Origin: Amblyomma americanum
Taxonomy: Eukaryota; Arthropoda; Arachnida; Ixodida; Ixodidae
NCBI RefSeq assembly: GCF_052857255.1
Contig: NC_135505.1
Span: 56,393,868 to 56,457,867 of the forward strand
DNA: 64,000 nucleotides
Direction: 5' to 3'
This document shows positions 12,677-24,899 of the stretch, piece by piece (position 1 is the stretch's first letter; each line of letters begins with the position of its first letter). The notes beneath the pieces are model-generated. The model was not told where the DNA came from and ran no database searches. It saw only the letters and a list, made by a program, of their open reading frames with translations. The translations under genes and the position numbers were made by a program.

Positions 12677-13280
12677 TATAGTACCGGGTTATTAGTATAT
12701 TCATAAAAATGGATACAAATACCAGAAACAATAGACAACAAAGGAGTACATCAAAAATTACAGGTTTGCAGTTAAGTGTGCGAAAGAGCGGAAATGCGAA
12801 AGCTTTTTCCTTTCCTGTCTTTCTCCCTTCATTTCTATTTTTGAAAATGTAAAGGAAAGAGAGAAGTAACTTTATTTGCAACCGGCAAAATTGAGGCGGG
12901 AGAAGATTTTAGCCTAAACCTCCATTCATTACAATAACCGTCGGTCGGAATCCGGTGGAACTTTGCCACGGTCAGGGAGATACCGATGACTTTGCTTTGT
13001 TCTTCTGCTTCGTGGTGGATCAATCAGGTCTCCCAGGATTGTACGTTTCTATTCGTGTCGTTATAGAAGGGGCAGGCCCAGACCATGCGGGCAAGATCTG
13101 CAATTCTATTTGTATGCGTACATGTAGGATTAAAGACTTCTGGATGCCGCTTACTGTACAGTTGAGGGTTTGAAAATGCCTCAGTTTGCAATTTCCTCCA
13201 CATGGTTTGTTATATTCTACTGAGCTGTTTATCTGCTTTTGAATAGGTCTTATGACCGAGGTTACAATGAGAAATTATTT

Positions 13281-13741
13281 CTAGAATGTTGTGAGTTCGT
13301 CACCCGATGGGAGGTGTTCCTCGAGTGGAGGCGGCGCGCCAGCGGCGATCGACCGGAAAGTGAGCCTTCGGGCGGTCGCGTGCGCCTTCTCGTTCCCCCA
13401 CAGGCCCTGATGAGCGGGGGACCAGATCAGTGAGATTAGCTCTGATGGTACTTGCCCTTCGCTCATAATTCTGGCGGCTGCAGCGCATATTCTGCCCATA
13501 TCATAATTCTTAATGGCTGCCTTATGTCACTCAGCATCAGCTTTGTACCGTTTTTTATTATTTCTAAAGCAATGGAAAGTTGTTCCGCCTCAGTTGCACT
13601 TGCGCTTTTAACGGAGCAGCAAGAGACCGGGTCTCCACTCTCACGAACCACTACCGCTCTGTGTGCTTCCTTGCAATCGTATTCGGCAGCGTGTTTGTAC
13701 AGCACATCGGATCTACATCGAAATTTGCCCTGTAGGGCCAC
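13281..13741 (-). pseudogene. LINE RNase H remnant
   Basis: The minus frames contain SASATEAEQLSIALEI (the acidic E helix of RNase H) and LIWSPAHQGLWGNEKAHATA (the terminal H and D motif, with Lys-Ala where Glu/Ala-Asp is usual). It lies 3' of the RT remnant in the same orientation, which is the expected order. Confidence 0.75.
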
Positions 13742-14500
13742 AGCCCTATCTTTGCGTCTATTTCGTGAAATACCGGAGGCATGTTGTTTGGCAGTGGTGG
13801 AATTATGAGTATATCCCTGGTTGCTCTAGGTATGTTATCTGTGGACTTTGAACACTCTGAAGGTGCGAACCCTAGGCGCTCCATGATTTTTCTTCGAGTA
13901 TTGGTTTTTAAAAGCCTTTGATGCTGCGAAACCTTGGGAGCTCTATAAGCTCATTCACAGTGTTGGAGACACCTAGCCATAAAAGTTTTACCGTGGAAGT
14001 ATTCGGAGGCCTAGGGCGATTGTGAACCCTTTTCATATTTTGATTTCAATTTTTTCCTGTTCTGATTTGCCTAGTTTTAGATAGAGGGCAACGGATAGCT
14101 ACTCGGCGTATGACTAAAGCCTGAACCAATCTCATAAGATTGGCCTCCTTCATCCCCGCCTGCTTGTTAGAAATGGGGTTGAGTAGCCAGCATGTCTCGC
14201 GGGTACTTGCTTCAAGTCTCCTGATAGTTTGTGTTTTTGTCATTTGTTTTTATGTGCAGTCCTAAGACTCGAATACTGTCTACTGTCGGAATGGCATTGC
14301 CATTCACTTGTAAAGCAATATCACAGCCCTTGCAAGGTGCACTGTTTATTTTCCATTTTTCGGATGGCAAAATAAGAGCCTCTGATTTTCCTGCCGAGGA
14401 TTTTCACCCAATCACTTCGAAAAATTTCTTTATTACATCTATGGCTCTCTGAAGTGTGCTTTCAATCTCTCCATCGCTACCGCTGTTCACCCACAGCGTT

Positions 14501-15228
14501 TCAATCTTCCGCATATATGGTTTGATGCAGATTTGTGATTCCGTCCAGCTGCCGTGGAAGGCCAATCATCCCTACATTGAACAGGCTCGGAGAGAGAACA
14601 AACCCTTTCGGCGTCCCTCTGTTCCCCACTCTAATGTTTTCAAGTGATTGTTCACCCTTGCTTATGCTGCCAGTCCGATCTGATAGAAAGTTCCCTACGT
14701 AGTTGTATGTGTTGACTCCAACATTTAGTGCGTTAAGGTTCGCAAGTATGGCTACGTGTTTGATATTATCAAATGCTTTGGAGACATCCAATGCCAGAAT
14801 GATCCTAGTATCAACTGTCTTTTTATTGATTACCTCCTCCTTCAGCTACCTAAAATGGTAACAAGATAAAGATTTTGATCTTACATGAATCTATTCAGCC
14901 TAGTTTATATTACGTGCTCCATCAATTTTCCAACGCAAGATGTGATGGAAATGGGTGTAAGATGCTCAAGCTGGACTTCTTCGCTGGCTTCGGAATGAAG
15001 ACTAGGCTTCGCTGGCTTCGGAATGAAGACTAGGCTCGCAGCTTTCCACGCTTGCGGCATCTCTCCCTTGCCCCAGCATTCTTGTATACAGGTTGTATGG
15101 TTTCGAATGGAACAGTCGTTAAGATTCCTCACCATTCTGTTGCTGACTTTGTCCGGCCCGGCAGTCGTTTTGGTTCTTAGGCGGTTGATTTCAGTCCTCA
15201 CTTCCTTGACAGTGACGGGACTGTACAA
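14501..15228 (-). pseudogene. LINE reverse transcriptase remnant
   Basis: Two frames on the minus strand cover the RT. The first (15228-14905) holds TAGPDKVSNRMV, WKAASLVFIPKP and a TPISITSCVGKLMEHVI block. The second (14791-14501) holds motif A DVSKAFDNIKH, motif B RGTPKGFVLSPSLFN (normally PQG) and the start of motif C as YAED instead of YADD. An exact 28-bp tandem duplication (14980-15035) inserts extra residues. With altered B and C motifs it cannot be active. Confidence 0.85.
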
Positions 15229-15724
15229 GTCCGGGTTTTCCGAGCCCGCGTTTTCAGGGAGGCTCTCAACTCCAGAACAGCTGAGGTAGCGATCCGTAAC
15301 CTCTGCTATAAGTTCCTTTTTCGACCTTCATATTTATACAACACCTTTCAAAGTTGCTGTCGAGCCTCTGATTCTGTTTTCTCTGAATCTTATAGATGTC
15401 AAAGTAGTTTTCACGTTCCAGCACTGCCAATATTCCTATCCAATTGTTCACAAATGCTTCCCCAATTTCGCTTGGTGAGTTCCAATGCATGCTCTTCAAT
15501 GCCATTGTTTAGTGCATGAAAATGTTTTCTGAAATTCCTGTATCTTATTTTGTGGTTGATCTTTTGCTCTGTTTTTTTTTCTTCTACAAACTCACGAGAC
15601 GTCTATCAACGACTTCCGGATCAACTTCCAAATAAATCTCTTTGGCAGCGTCCTGAACAGATTGAATAACTCCTTTGCTTCAATCGCTAATATCACTTAT
15701 CGGGTCCTGTTCCGACCTGACACT

Positions 15725-16065
15725 TCAAAAGGTATCCCAATGTATAGTCTCAACTCTCCTCTTACTGTTGACCGGTGGGCCATTCTTAACTATGATCTCT
15801 AGTATCCTATGATCGCTACCTAGGTCTTCCCCAGTGTTGCACCATGTAGCAGTGATGCCACTCCCGACCACGGTTAGATCTGGTCTCGTATCCTCGAATA
15901 TGCTATTTCCCTTCATAGTCAGCCACGTCCGGTCCGTAATGAGGATGAACCCATGTTGTTGAATTTTATCCCAGAGATTTCTGCCTTTAACATCGTGAAT
16001 TTATTACTCCATGCAGGATGGTGCGCATTAAAATCGCCCACTATCAAGAGTGGACTGATTTTTTA
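15725..16065 (-). pseudogene. LINE endonuclease fragment
   Basis: The minus frame contains the C-terminal signature of an APE-type endonuclease: a short stretch after the GDFNA position, an HDVKGRNLWDKI segment near 15975-16000, then DLTVVGSGI and LGSDHRILEI. The SDH triad residue pair is intact. The N-terminal half, with the catalytic glutamate, is missing. It forms the 5' end of the decayed LINE ending near 12850. Confidence 0.7.
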
Positions 16066-16384
16066 ACTAACCTTCGTTACCGTAAAAGTATTGCAAAAGT
16101 CACATTTGCGCTGCTGCGTGAGCTATACACGCTAAGGATGAAAAGATTATTGTTTTCGCGATTCCGAGGGAGGAAGGAGTTAGACCAAAGCATGATCGAT
16201 CTGCGCATTCCCCGTCTCGTCCTGCAACGTTGAAACGCTTCTTTTTACAAAGGTAGCCACTTGGATAGCGTTACCCGATCCCGCGAAAGATTTGTAACCC
16301 GCTAATTTGTTGAAAGATATTTAGGAATTTGTTTTATTATTTTTATGGCTTTATTGTTTTATTTTTATTTGTTATTATTTTCTA

Positions 16385-16625
16385 TGCGTATCATCATCAC
16401 CGCAATAACTATCATCATAATCACTATCCATAAGTATAAACTATTTCACCACTATAAACGATTTCTTCACTGTCAATATCATATCTATATCGTTAGCTTC
16501 TTTAGCACTACCATCACTATCACTATCTCTAGCGCTGTCATTATCAGTAGCCATCATTATCACTACCTATCACAATTTTTTGCTATCTATTTACTAATTG
16601 ACACTACTACATTACATATTTCTTG
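16385..16625. repeat. Degenerate (ATC)n-rich tract
   Basis: CATCATCACC-, ATCATAATCACTATC- and ACTACCATCACTATC-type triplets dominate but are interrupted throughout. This is an aged trinucleotide microsatellite. The 99-codon frame over it is not coding. Confidence 0.6.
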
Positions 16626-16827
16626 CTTATCAACACTTGCTTAGCCGACATTTACAATTTATTTTAAATGCCATACAACTAACTTATGATTGACAGTTCG
16701 TGCGGACACTTCTGCGGACAACTTCCCGACGTTCGTCCACGCCATTCATATACCAAGAAAGCTTTATGTAATACCACTGTAATGCCATTGTGGCGCTGTG
16801 GGTAAATAAATAAAAAGTAAAAAAAAT

Positions 16828-17055
16828 TGTTTAAGAGGGTGTTATGTCCGAAAGTGACTTAGGCTATGAGGGACGGCGTAGGGGAGGTGTGCGGATAATT
16901 TTTACCACCTGGGGTTCTTTAACGTGCACTGAAATCGCACAGTACGCGGGCATCTGTCATTTCGCCTCAATAAAAATGCGACCGGCGCAGCCGGGATCCA
17001 TCCCGCATCTTTCGGGTCAGCAGCCGAGCGCCATAATCACTAAGCCACCGTAGCG
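16828..17055 (-). mobile_element. tRNA-derived SINE, Ruka-like (minus)
   Basis: On the minus strand the head starts at 17055 (GCTACGGTGGCTTAGTGATT). It is followed by a B-box remnant and the CCAGGTGGTAAAAATTATCC body, and ends with the conserved CTAAGTCACTTTCGGAC block. It is more diverged than the copy at 8129-8349. An A-rich stretch (AATAAATAAAAAGTAAAAAAA) lies just outside its 3' end at 16804-16826. Confidence 0.85.
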
Positions 17056-18419
17056 ACACCAAGAAAGACATACGCCTTTCATATGGGATACTCATTAATA
17101 CTTATGGAATATATTTTAAAGAAACGCTTACGCCGTAAACTATCCCGTCAGTACTTCAATAATCGCGCGTACATTCTAAGCAAACCTGTGCGATGTGCAA
17201 GGACGGTGATTGAAGACGAATTAAATGCAACGACTTGAATTTTCCTGCTTTTCACAAGTGTTATGCGATAATTTGCAAATTGCATCATTGCCCAGCCTTG
17301 GCAACTCCGTGAAATTGGCATGCGGAGCAGGTTTACGGGTTCGAGTTCAGTGGCAGCGTCCCATTTCGATGGAGACCCAAGCGAAAAACACCAATGTAAT
17401 ACTTTGGTTACTAGTCAAAGCCTCACTTGGTCCAAAATAGAGCCTGAGCAAACCGATTCGGAGTACTCCATATTGTCGTCTTCATATATGTTCATAGGAT
17501 TCATATCCCCATATCCTCCGGGCTCGAGGTGCCGATCTCTCCGTGCAGAACGTTGAAAACTGCTGAAAAGGGTTCTATTCGCTGTAAAGTTGTCATTACT
17601 CGCACTGAAATATAATTCATTACTCGCCTATAAGAGGAGTTCTGTCCTCTTAAAGGCGTCCGCTGTGCAGCGGTCACCACTTTTGATTTCCATACACGTC
17701 ATTCTAGAGCAACGTAACGTGAGAAATGTGAGCACTCATTACACAGCAGCCTGTTCTAACTTGGTTCCCGACCCGTGATCTACGATATTGCTGTCTCCAA
17801 TTTTTCTCAAATTCAAGGTGGTTAAAGTGGATTTCAGTGCGCCTCTGCCAGCCTCAGAATGCTTAGGTGACCGCCTTCATTTCGCGGCATGAAACTACTA
17901 TCTCAGTGCGAAAATAGTTAAATAGCGGTACTTCGCGTAAATTCCACGTTATCGGCATGATGCCTCAATGAACGAAGCCTCCAGTCGCCCCAAAAACTGC
18001 CGGCGATTTTTAGCATTTGAGGAAGGTCAGTAGAAAGGGCGGAGGGGAGGCTTGTGAAGGGGGATTCAGATCTCTGCCCCTGATGGTTCCCTGTTTCGGA
18101 AGGTCGGAGATCCCGGCCCGATGCATGCTTTGTCGCATGAAAATGCGCTTAGAGGCCTAGGGCCCCCTATTAGGTGAACACCGAGAGCTTGGCCTATACG
18201 GAGGCCTGAGAAGAAGCACGACTTTTTTCAGAAGTGTTGCGAAGTCTCACGCTATCCCCAGTCCCCAGCTCAATTCTTTTGTCTTACAACCCAGCCCTAC
18301 CAGCTACGTCCCTGGGGAGATAAGGAGAGTCTCCCCTAGCCCGCTCCCCCGGCTGGGGGTCGCTGTAGCAGGTATTCCTCGATCATATTATTAAGGCGGA
18401 AGCCTTTCATGACTTATAC
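17056..18419. other. No gene; a short SINE fragment
   Basis: A plus-strand fragment of the Ruka-like family lies at about 17318-17390 (B-box-like GGGTTCGAGTTC, then CATTTCGATGGAGAC). Nothing else was recognised. Confidence 0.45.
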
Positions 18420-18560
18420 TCGCGTTGTCCGTCCGTCCGTTCGTCCGTGACAAACATCAGCCCGATAATAAAAAAAATATTTGTGCACGATGGAATTCGA
18501 ACCACCATCCTTCTGTGCCGCAGCAGAGCGTGCTAACGACTATGCTACTTCCTGCCAGCG
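18420..18560 (-). mobile_element. Second tRNA-headed SINE type (minus)
   Basis: On the minus strand, from about 18560, GGCAGGAAGTAGCATAGTCG TTAGCACG forms a D-arm and A-box region. GTGGTTCGAATTCCATCG near 18483-18500 forms the B box. A T-rich run and a GGGCTGATG block follow, then a (GGAC)n tail at 18428-18446. It is unlike the Ruka-type body, so it is a separate family. A tRNA pseudogene is the alternative, but the downstream body argues for a SINE. Confidence 0.6.
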
Positions 18561-20008
18561 CACATGTAGTTTTCCCTGTATAGGACGCTAAAAAGAAAGG
18601 CGTTGAATCAGATGGATGCCTCCGAAACGCCCTGCATTGTCTCCAGCATTTAAGATTCACAAACAATTGTGTACTTAATGAACATCTTAACCACACATCA
18701 GTGACACAGCAAGCAACGCCACAATAAACGCTTTCGCCTCCCCGCACTTTAGGTCAGCAAAGTGCCCCTCAATTTTTTTTTGTACCTTGGAGTACGAAAA
18801 GTTACTTTTCCACTATACGACTGGGTCATTTATCATTAATATTGCCTGTAAACATGTTATACAAGACGGGTAAGTTCAGGTACCCTATTTTTCTGATTTA
18901 ATTTGAATGTCTCATCAATACTGTACAGTTACCATAATTTTAACTTTCTCATTTTGACTGCAGCCTTTGCTTGCGTTGCCTCGATTACTAATGAGAGGCG
19001 GAAGTAACAGATTTGCTCCTTTTCCCAGAACAAAGAAGAAGCAGCAGCTTTAAAGCATCACTGCGTGTTCTCCCGAACCACATCACCCAGGTGGCGCACT
19101 CTAAAAAGAGACCATTGCTCTGTCCACAGGTGCGTTATGATTTGGGATCGCCTGGGCAATCTTGTCATTTGGCACCAATTAAACTTGAGAGTTACCGGCT
19201 CCGACATAATACGAAGGGCACGCTGATTTTTTTCCCAAGCGTAACAGCTCATCCAATTCCGAGCTTGGAACTCGTTACATAATATCCGCGGCCGGTTGAA
19301 AAGCCAATTTGCCTAAACATCACGATATGGTTGAAAAAGAAAAACATATACCGACTGGGTTCATCGAAGGACAGGCTTACTGTCCGCGATTGAGCTCTGT
19401 AGTAAAGCATTTACGGTCCTTATGAAGCTATCCAGGTCTTCAGGGGTGAAGGTGATGCTCCTTCTCATCCTCCAGAGGTTCTTGCTTTGGCGTTTAGTAA
19501 TTAAACACTACAGGGCTCTGATCCATACCGTCTGGCTGAGATGCTTTTCACCAACATGTGACAAATAGCGACCGCAGTGGAAGGGTAGACGTGTGTCTTG
19601 TGTGGCTAGGAGGCAGGCAGTTACTGTTACTGTTTGGACAAATACAGCTACCTTCGAGTATTCCTCGTCACTATCTCGAATGGTCCCCACGTGCATCTAG
19701 CTACCTTACTCCGCCTCTGCGCTCTATGGAGAGGGCACGCTTAGTGCGTTGGTAACTGCTCACAGCTTGGTTTCAGGGTAAAATATGCATAAAAGTGGCA
19801 GTATGGAAACTATAACGCCTACTTTTTTTTGGTGTCTCCCCCATAACTTGAACAAATAGTCGAATAAGTACCAGGAATAAAAAAATAGTCAAAAAAAGAC
19901 TGCGGCGCACCCTAAGGGTACGTCCTTCCGACACAAGGTCCTCGTCGTCTCGTCCCGACGGGCCTGTGGCCGACTGTAGAAGGGAAGGGCGTCTGCCACA
20001 CTGCACAA
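18561..20008. other. No recognisable gene
   Basis: Short frames on both strands at 19013-19282 and 19508-19755, without motifs. No repeat structure recognised. Confidence 0.35.
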
Positions 20009-20434
20009 TCATTCAAGCGGTCGTTGTGCAGCGAGGGGTGCCTTGCATTCACTGGGACCCGCGCCGTTCGTCTCTGCGCTAAAGGGAGCGGGCCAGCCAG
20101 TGCCGTTCACCTGAACAGTCTTCCGGTGTGGCGGGTAGGAACAGAGTTCCTCCTCACGCCAACCTGCCAGCGTGTGCCTATGTCTTAAACATTCGGCCAC
20201 AGCGCTGGTGATTACACATGGAGTATATGAGCTATATGTATCTATGAGGTAAGAATGTTTTAGTCCAGGTTGGCCGCAGGAGAGGGTTGCAATGTTCCCA
20301 CAGTTCTTGCCCTCCTCCCACGTCAAGACGTGGCAGGGGCGGGTGTACAGGTCCATTCGAGGTCCACCCGGATCCCGCGACCGCAGACGGACGTTCTCAA
20401 AAGCGCCTAGTTCTCGAGACTTTAGGTAGAACAT
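20009..20434 (-). CDS. Unrecognised 141-codon open frame
   Basis: A minus-strand frame of 141 codons, rich in Pro, Gly, Cys and Arg, with segments such as VLTWEEGKNCGNIATLSC and HTLAGWREEELCSYPPH. I recognise no domain, signal peptide or membrane segment. Among frames not made of repeats or transposon genes it is one of the longest here. It could be part of an unrecognised transposon or chance; no splice-site or promoter evidence was found. The dispersed repeat at 20435 abuts its start. Confidence 0.2.
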   Translation of the reverse strand: MFYLKSRELGAFENVRLRSRDPGGPRMDLYTRPCHVLTWEEGKNCGNIATLSCGQPGLKHSYLIDTYSSYTPCVITSAVAECLRHRHTLAGWREEELCSYPPHRKTVQVNGTGWPAPFSAETNGAGPSECKAPLAAQRPLE

Positions 20435-20520
20435 CGATGGATGTTAGGAGCGTCCCCTTTGAAACTTGAAGGTGGTGGGCGCTGACATGCTCAGAGCTTT
20501 TTTCTTCATACTTTATCTCT
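20435..20520 (+). repeat. Dispersed repeat R2, copy 1
   Basis: GATGGATGTTAGGAGCGTCCCCTTTGAAAC, followed by a GCTGACATGCTCAG-AGCTTTTTTCTTC block, is shared with 27500-27570. In both places the unit begins with a GATG microsatellite (very short here). The function is unknown; it is probably the end of a transposon family. Confidence 0.7.
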
Positions 20521-21233
20521 AACAAATATGTCGAAATAAAACGCACTATCTAGAAACAGTGCTCTTTTAAATAAAAATCGCTTTGAAATCGATGACGCAC
20601 AGATTTCCAACCCAAACATCAATGTTTACGTCACTTTCCTGATTTAAAGCCACCAATCCTCATACTGTTTCTTACTGAGGTCTCTCGGGGCATTCACATG
20701 CCTATTATTTTGTAAGGCTGCGGACAGTAGTGCCCCCTGTCTTTTTCTACTATCCTACAATTTCTTTCTGATTTTGCATACGTGTCCAAAATTATCTTTT
20801 ATTCATTGTTTTAATGCAGGTCTCACCTTCGGCACTTTAGACCCCGTTTTTGATGCTCTTTATTTTTCCATTTTCTACTGAAGCGGCCACGGGAAACGCG
20901 CCCCTTGCGGTGATGACGCCGATCAATGCGTCCGAATGACTCCGCTCATATTAGCGGTGAGTAAGCGGGCAGTGGTCAGTATCATCGTCAGTTCTTTGAT
21001 AGAGGGGAATGCGATCAGTATGAGTGTTTTCTCTTCTATGACTTGTATGGGACCCCGAAGTCATTTCGATGGGCATATTCTAGTCCAACATGACAGTAGA
21101 GGTGCTTTTCGTGGGTATTCGAGTCAAATTTGCTTGGGTTGGGATGCGACCCTAAATACTCGTTCCTACAAGCCTCTGATGGTTAAATGGGATGCCGCCT
21201 GACATGGTGGGCAGGCGAGCAGCCGGCCACAAA

Positions 21234-21234
<1 letters not shown>
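20521..21234. other. No recognisable gene
   Basis: Nothing recognised between dispersed repeat R2 and the GACA array. Confidence 0.4.
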
Positions 21235-21566
<332 letters not shown>

Positions 21567-22051
21567 TGCGGGGAATCGCCTCCATAAGTACTAACACACT
21601 AAGAATTAACAACAACTGGTTCTTCATGTAATACACTCTATCGACATCTCACAAGTGCAGTATATAGCAGGGATCAGCGATCTACCAGGTTAGCCGATCA
21701 TCATGAAATGAGCAAACGATCATTTCCTAAATTTTCAATAAGAACATCTCAAAGAGACTATTTTCCGGTGAGAGCTTTGCAGTGCGACGGGAATGAGCCA
21801 GATTTAATTTAGCAGCAATGAAAACAGAATGTTGAAATAGCAAATTGTAGAATTCACTTGCTTAGAGAATAAAAAATGTTGGAGATTTAAAGTCATCCAG
21901 AGCGACGAAATGCTCAGCCTAATGAGCCAACCCCCATGGATAGCGCGATAATAATGTCCTGCGTACAGCAAATGCCGCTGTTGCTTTTTGATTCACAGCC
22001 GGGCAAGTTGTCCGGCTCCTGCGCGCTCGAGGTAGTTGGCAACATCGATGT

Positions 22052-23040
22052 TGTCTTCATCATCAGCCTGACTACACCCACCGCAGAGCAAAGGCGTCTC
22101 CCATGCCTCTCCAATTGACCCTGCCCTTGCCAGCTGCGCCCACCGCATGCCTGCGAACGTCTTAATCTAATCCACCCACCTAACCTTCTGCCACCTCCTG
22201 TTATGCTTGCCTTCTCTTCGAATCCACTCCGTTACCCTTAAGGTCCAGGGTTTTTCTTGCCTTCGCCTGATTTGCCCTACCCAAGCCCAATTCTACCTCT
22301 TTACTTCGACTAGGATATTATTAACCCGCGTTTGTTCACTCACCCACTCTGGTCGCTTCCGGCCTCTAAAACGTTACACCTATCATTTTTCCCACGGCTC
22401 GCTGCGTTGTCCTTAACTTAAGCTGAACCCTTTTCGTTAGCCACCAGGTTTCTGTCCGTAGGTGAGTACCGGTAAGATACAGCTGTTGTACATTTTTGTC
22501 TTGAGAGAAAATTGGAAACTACTATTCATGATCTGCTGAAAGAACCTGCGATTTGCGCTCCAGACCATTCTTATCTTCCTAGTTATTTACCTCTCATGAT
22601 CCGGATCAGCTGTCACTACCTGCCCTAAGCTGATGTAATCCTTTGCCGCATCCAGCACATCGTTCCGATTGTGAACTGCTGTTCCCTTGCTAGGCTGTTT
22701 AACATTAGTTTTTTTTTAATGTTAATTTTTAGAACCACTGTTTTGCTCTGCCTGTCTAAATAATTAATCATGCCCTGTAATTCAGTCCTGAGTGACACAG
22801 CAAGGGAATGCCATCAGCGAATCGCAGATTATTTAGGTACTATCCATTAACTCTTACCAACAACAGTTCCAGATTCTATCCTCGGAATACCTGCTGCAAA
22901 AAGGCGGTGAATAGCACTGGCAAGATCGTGTCTTTTTGCCTGACGCCTTTCCTTATTGGAATTTTACTGCTCACTTTATGGAGGACTATGGTAGCTGTGC
23001 AGTTCCTAATTATCTCTTTCAATATTTTGACATCCGTACG
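22052..23040 (-). mobile_element. 5'-truncated RTE LINE copy
   Basis: On the minus strand this aligns with the 3' third of the full-length RTE element at 51091-54282. Shared segments include NCTATIVLHKVSSKIPIRKG (near 22990), a VRQKDTI-type motif B (normally VRQGDTI), the conserved terminal coding block, and a 3' end GTGGGTGTAGTCAGGCTGATGATG. Frameshifts occur throughout. The 5' break lies near 23040. The motif-B Gly to Lys change and the scattered frameshifts mark it as inactive. Confidence 0.85.
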
Positions 23041-23059
23041 TTTTGTAGCATGGCGTCGA

Positions 23060-24899
23060 GTGTGCAGGTTGCCTGCTTGCCGTGGGACTAATACGTAACC
23101 TGAAAGACGCCAGTCCAGGTGTCGATAATATTTAATCATCCCATATTAAGTTAATTGCGCATCTCATTTGCGATGTCTTCGCCCATATTGTCAATCTGGT
23201 CTTGAAATCGGGCACTTTCTCTACTGCTTTGAAAAAGGCAAAGCTAATTCCAGTCTTCAAAAGGGAGATAAACAAATGATTTATAATTACCGCCCAATCG
23301 CTATTTTATCGTTTTTCAGTAAAATTATTGAAAAAAGCCATTGTTATCCGAATAACAATTGCTTAACAAAATTTGACATTCTCTCACCTAAGCAGTTCGG
23401 TTTCAGAGTGGGATTTTCAACCGAATTAGCTGTCATCGCTCTCACCGATAAAATTAAATCCTACATCGACGCAGGTAACTTTGCTGGTGCATTATGTATT
23501 GTCCTTTCCAAAGTTTTTGATTCCGTCAACCATGCTATTTTATTCAATAAGCTTGACGCTGTCGGCATAACTGGGCCTGCATTTTTGCTAATCAGAAGCT
23601 ATTTATTCAAAAGAAAACAAGCCGTGTTCATCTCGGGAACATACTCAAAATTCAAGACTACTAACGTTGGAGTTCCGCAAGGTTCTCTTCTAGGCCCTCT
23701 TCTATTTTTATTATATATCAATGACCTCCCTAGGTGTCTTTAAAATTCCAACTGTTTTCCTTGTGCTGACGACACAACAATCTTAACCTCGGATTCACAT
23801 ATAAATAAAGTGGTCGATAAACTTAACATTGATGCACAAAATGTATTAGATTGATGCATAAATAATTTGCTGTTCATTAATGCATCCAAATCCAGCTTTA
23901 TAGTTTTTAGGTCACCTCAAAAAAATCTTTGCGAAATGCCGTCTGTTAGCATAGGCTCAAACTCAATCCTTTCAGCTGATCACGTATCCTTTTTAGGCGT
24001 AGTACTGGACAAACATCTTAAATTTCAGACCCACATCTCATCTATTTCCCGAAAAATGGCGTGCGGTATTAGAGTAGAGTATTAAAGTTCGCCCGTATTT
24101 CCATGTTTCCATTCTCATTTCCCTCTATTACTCGTTCATCCACTCCTATATTCAGTATTGCATTTCATCTTGGGGAAACACGTATCATTCGCATTTATCT
24201 TCTCTGCAAACTATTCAAAATCAAGCAATTCGAATTATCACTTATAGTCAAAACTCTGCAAATTCCCCTCGTCTGCTCCTATCATACAATATTTTATCAG
24301 TGCCCAAAATAATCGACTACAAATTATGTACCCTTATGTACAAATCTGTTAGAAATCTACTTCCTTTTTCGTTAACTAGCAGTGATCAAAATCAGCGTCG
24401 CAACGACACGCGTTTTGCTAATAACATTAACTTTTTACTTCCTAAACCTAACACTAATTATGGAAAGCAAACAGTTCGTTTAACTGAAACTCATTACCAG
24501 TTAGCATTAAGCAATCACCTAATATCTGTGCCTTTAAATCCGCTCTCCGTAAGTTTTTACAATCCCCCTAATAGTATTTTACTTGGTATATAGTACTAGT
24601 TTTGTCATTTATATTATTCAATGAGTTGTCTTTTGTATTGGTCTGTATGATATTAGGTGTGTCATCATTTTTCATTCAAACAAGTGTTTGCATTATTTCT
24701 CGTATTTCACTCACTGCTCATTTATGATGCCAAAAACTTTAATTGTTTTTTTGCATCTGCTGTCTGTAATTTATTTTTACAATTGTTCTTACAGGAGGTC
24801 TCGTCCACAGTCTCTGACTTTGGGACCTCCTTCAGTATTCCAATGTTTTTCTCTAACCTTGTACCATAAACATGTAATAAACGAACCTTGAACCTTGAG
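23060..24899 (+). mobile_element. CR1/L2-like LINE, 5'-truncated
   Basis: The plus strand encodes an RT fragment and ends in AATAAACGAACCTTGAACCTTGAG (24877-24899), a polyadenylation signal followed by two 7-base repeats of the kind that terminate CR1/L2 LINEs. The RT begins in a LKDASPGVDNI-like segment near 23100, so the endonuclease is absent. Its 3' end abuts the gypsy integrase remnant at 24900 exactly where that frame is interrupted, which suggests insertion into the gypsy element. Confidence 0.8.
23100..24085 (+). pseudogene. CR1/L2-like reverse transcriptase
   Basis: The longest open part (23168-23743, 191 codons) contains YNYRPIAILSFFSKIIEK and FGFRVGFSTELAVIALTDKI. Motif A reads CIVLSKVFDSVNH, with valine where the first catalytic aspartate is expected (DLSKAFDS). 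Motif B is GVPQGSLLGPLLFLLYINDL. After a stop at 23742, motif C continues as PCADDTTIL (YADD with Tyr to Cys). A thumb-region piece follows at 23867-24085. One catalytic aspartate is lost and stops are present, so it is inactive. Confidence 0.85.

Larger units (their letters stand above)
12850..16065 (-). mobile_element. Decayed LINE with EN, RT and RNase H remnants
   Basis: A minus-strand LINE runs from an endonuclease fragment near 16065 to a 3' end near 12850-12870, where AATAAA occurs on the minus strand. Domain order is endonuclease, RT, RNase H, as in the I group. It is 5' truncated and broken by many stops and frameshifts. Its RT resembles that of the full-length element at 41586-47259 in motif layout but differs in sequence, so it is a related, separate family. 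Confidence 0.8.
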
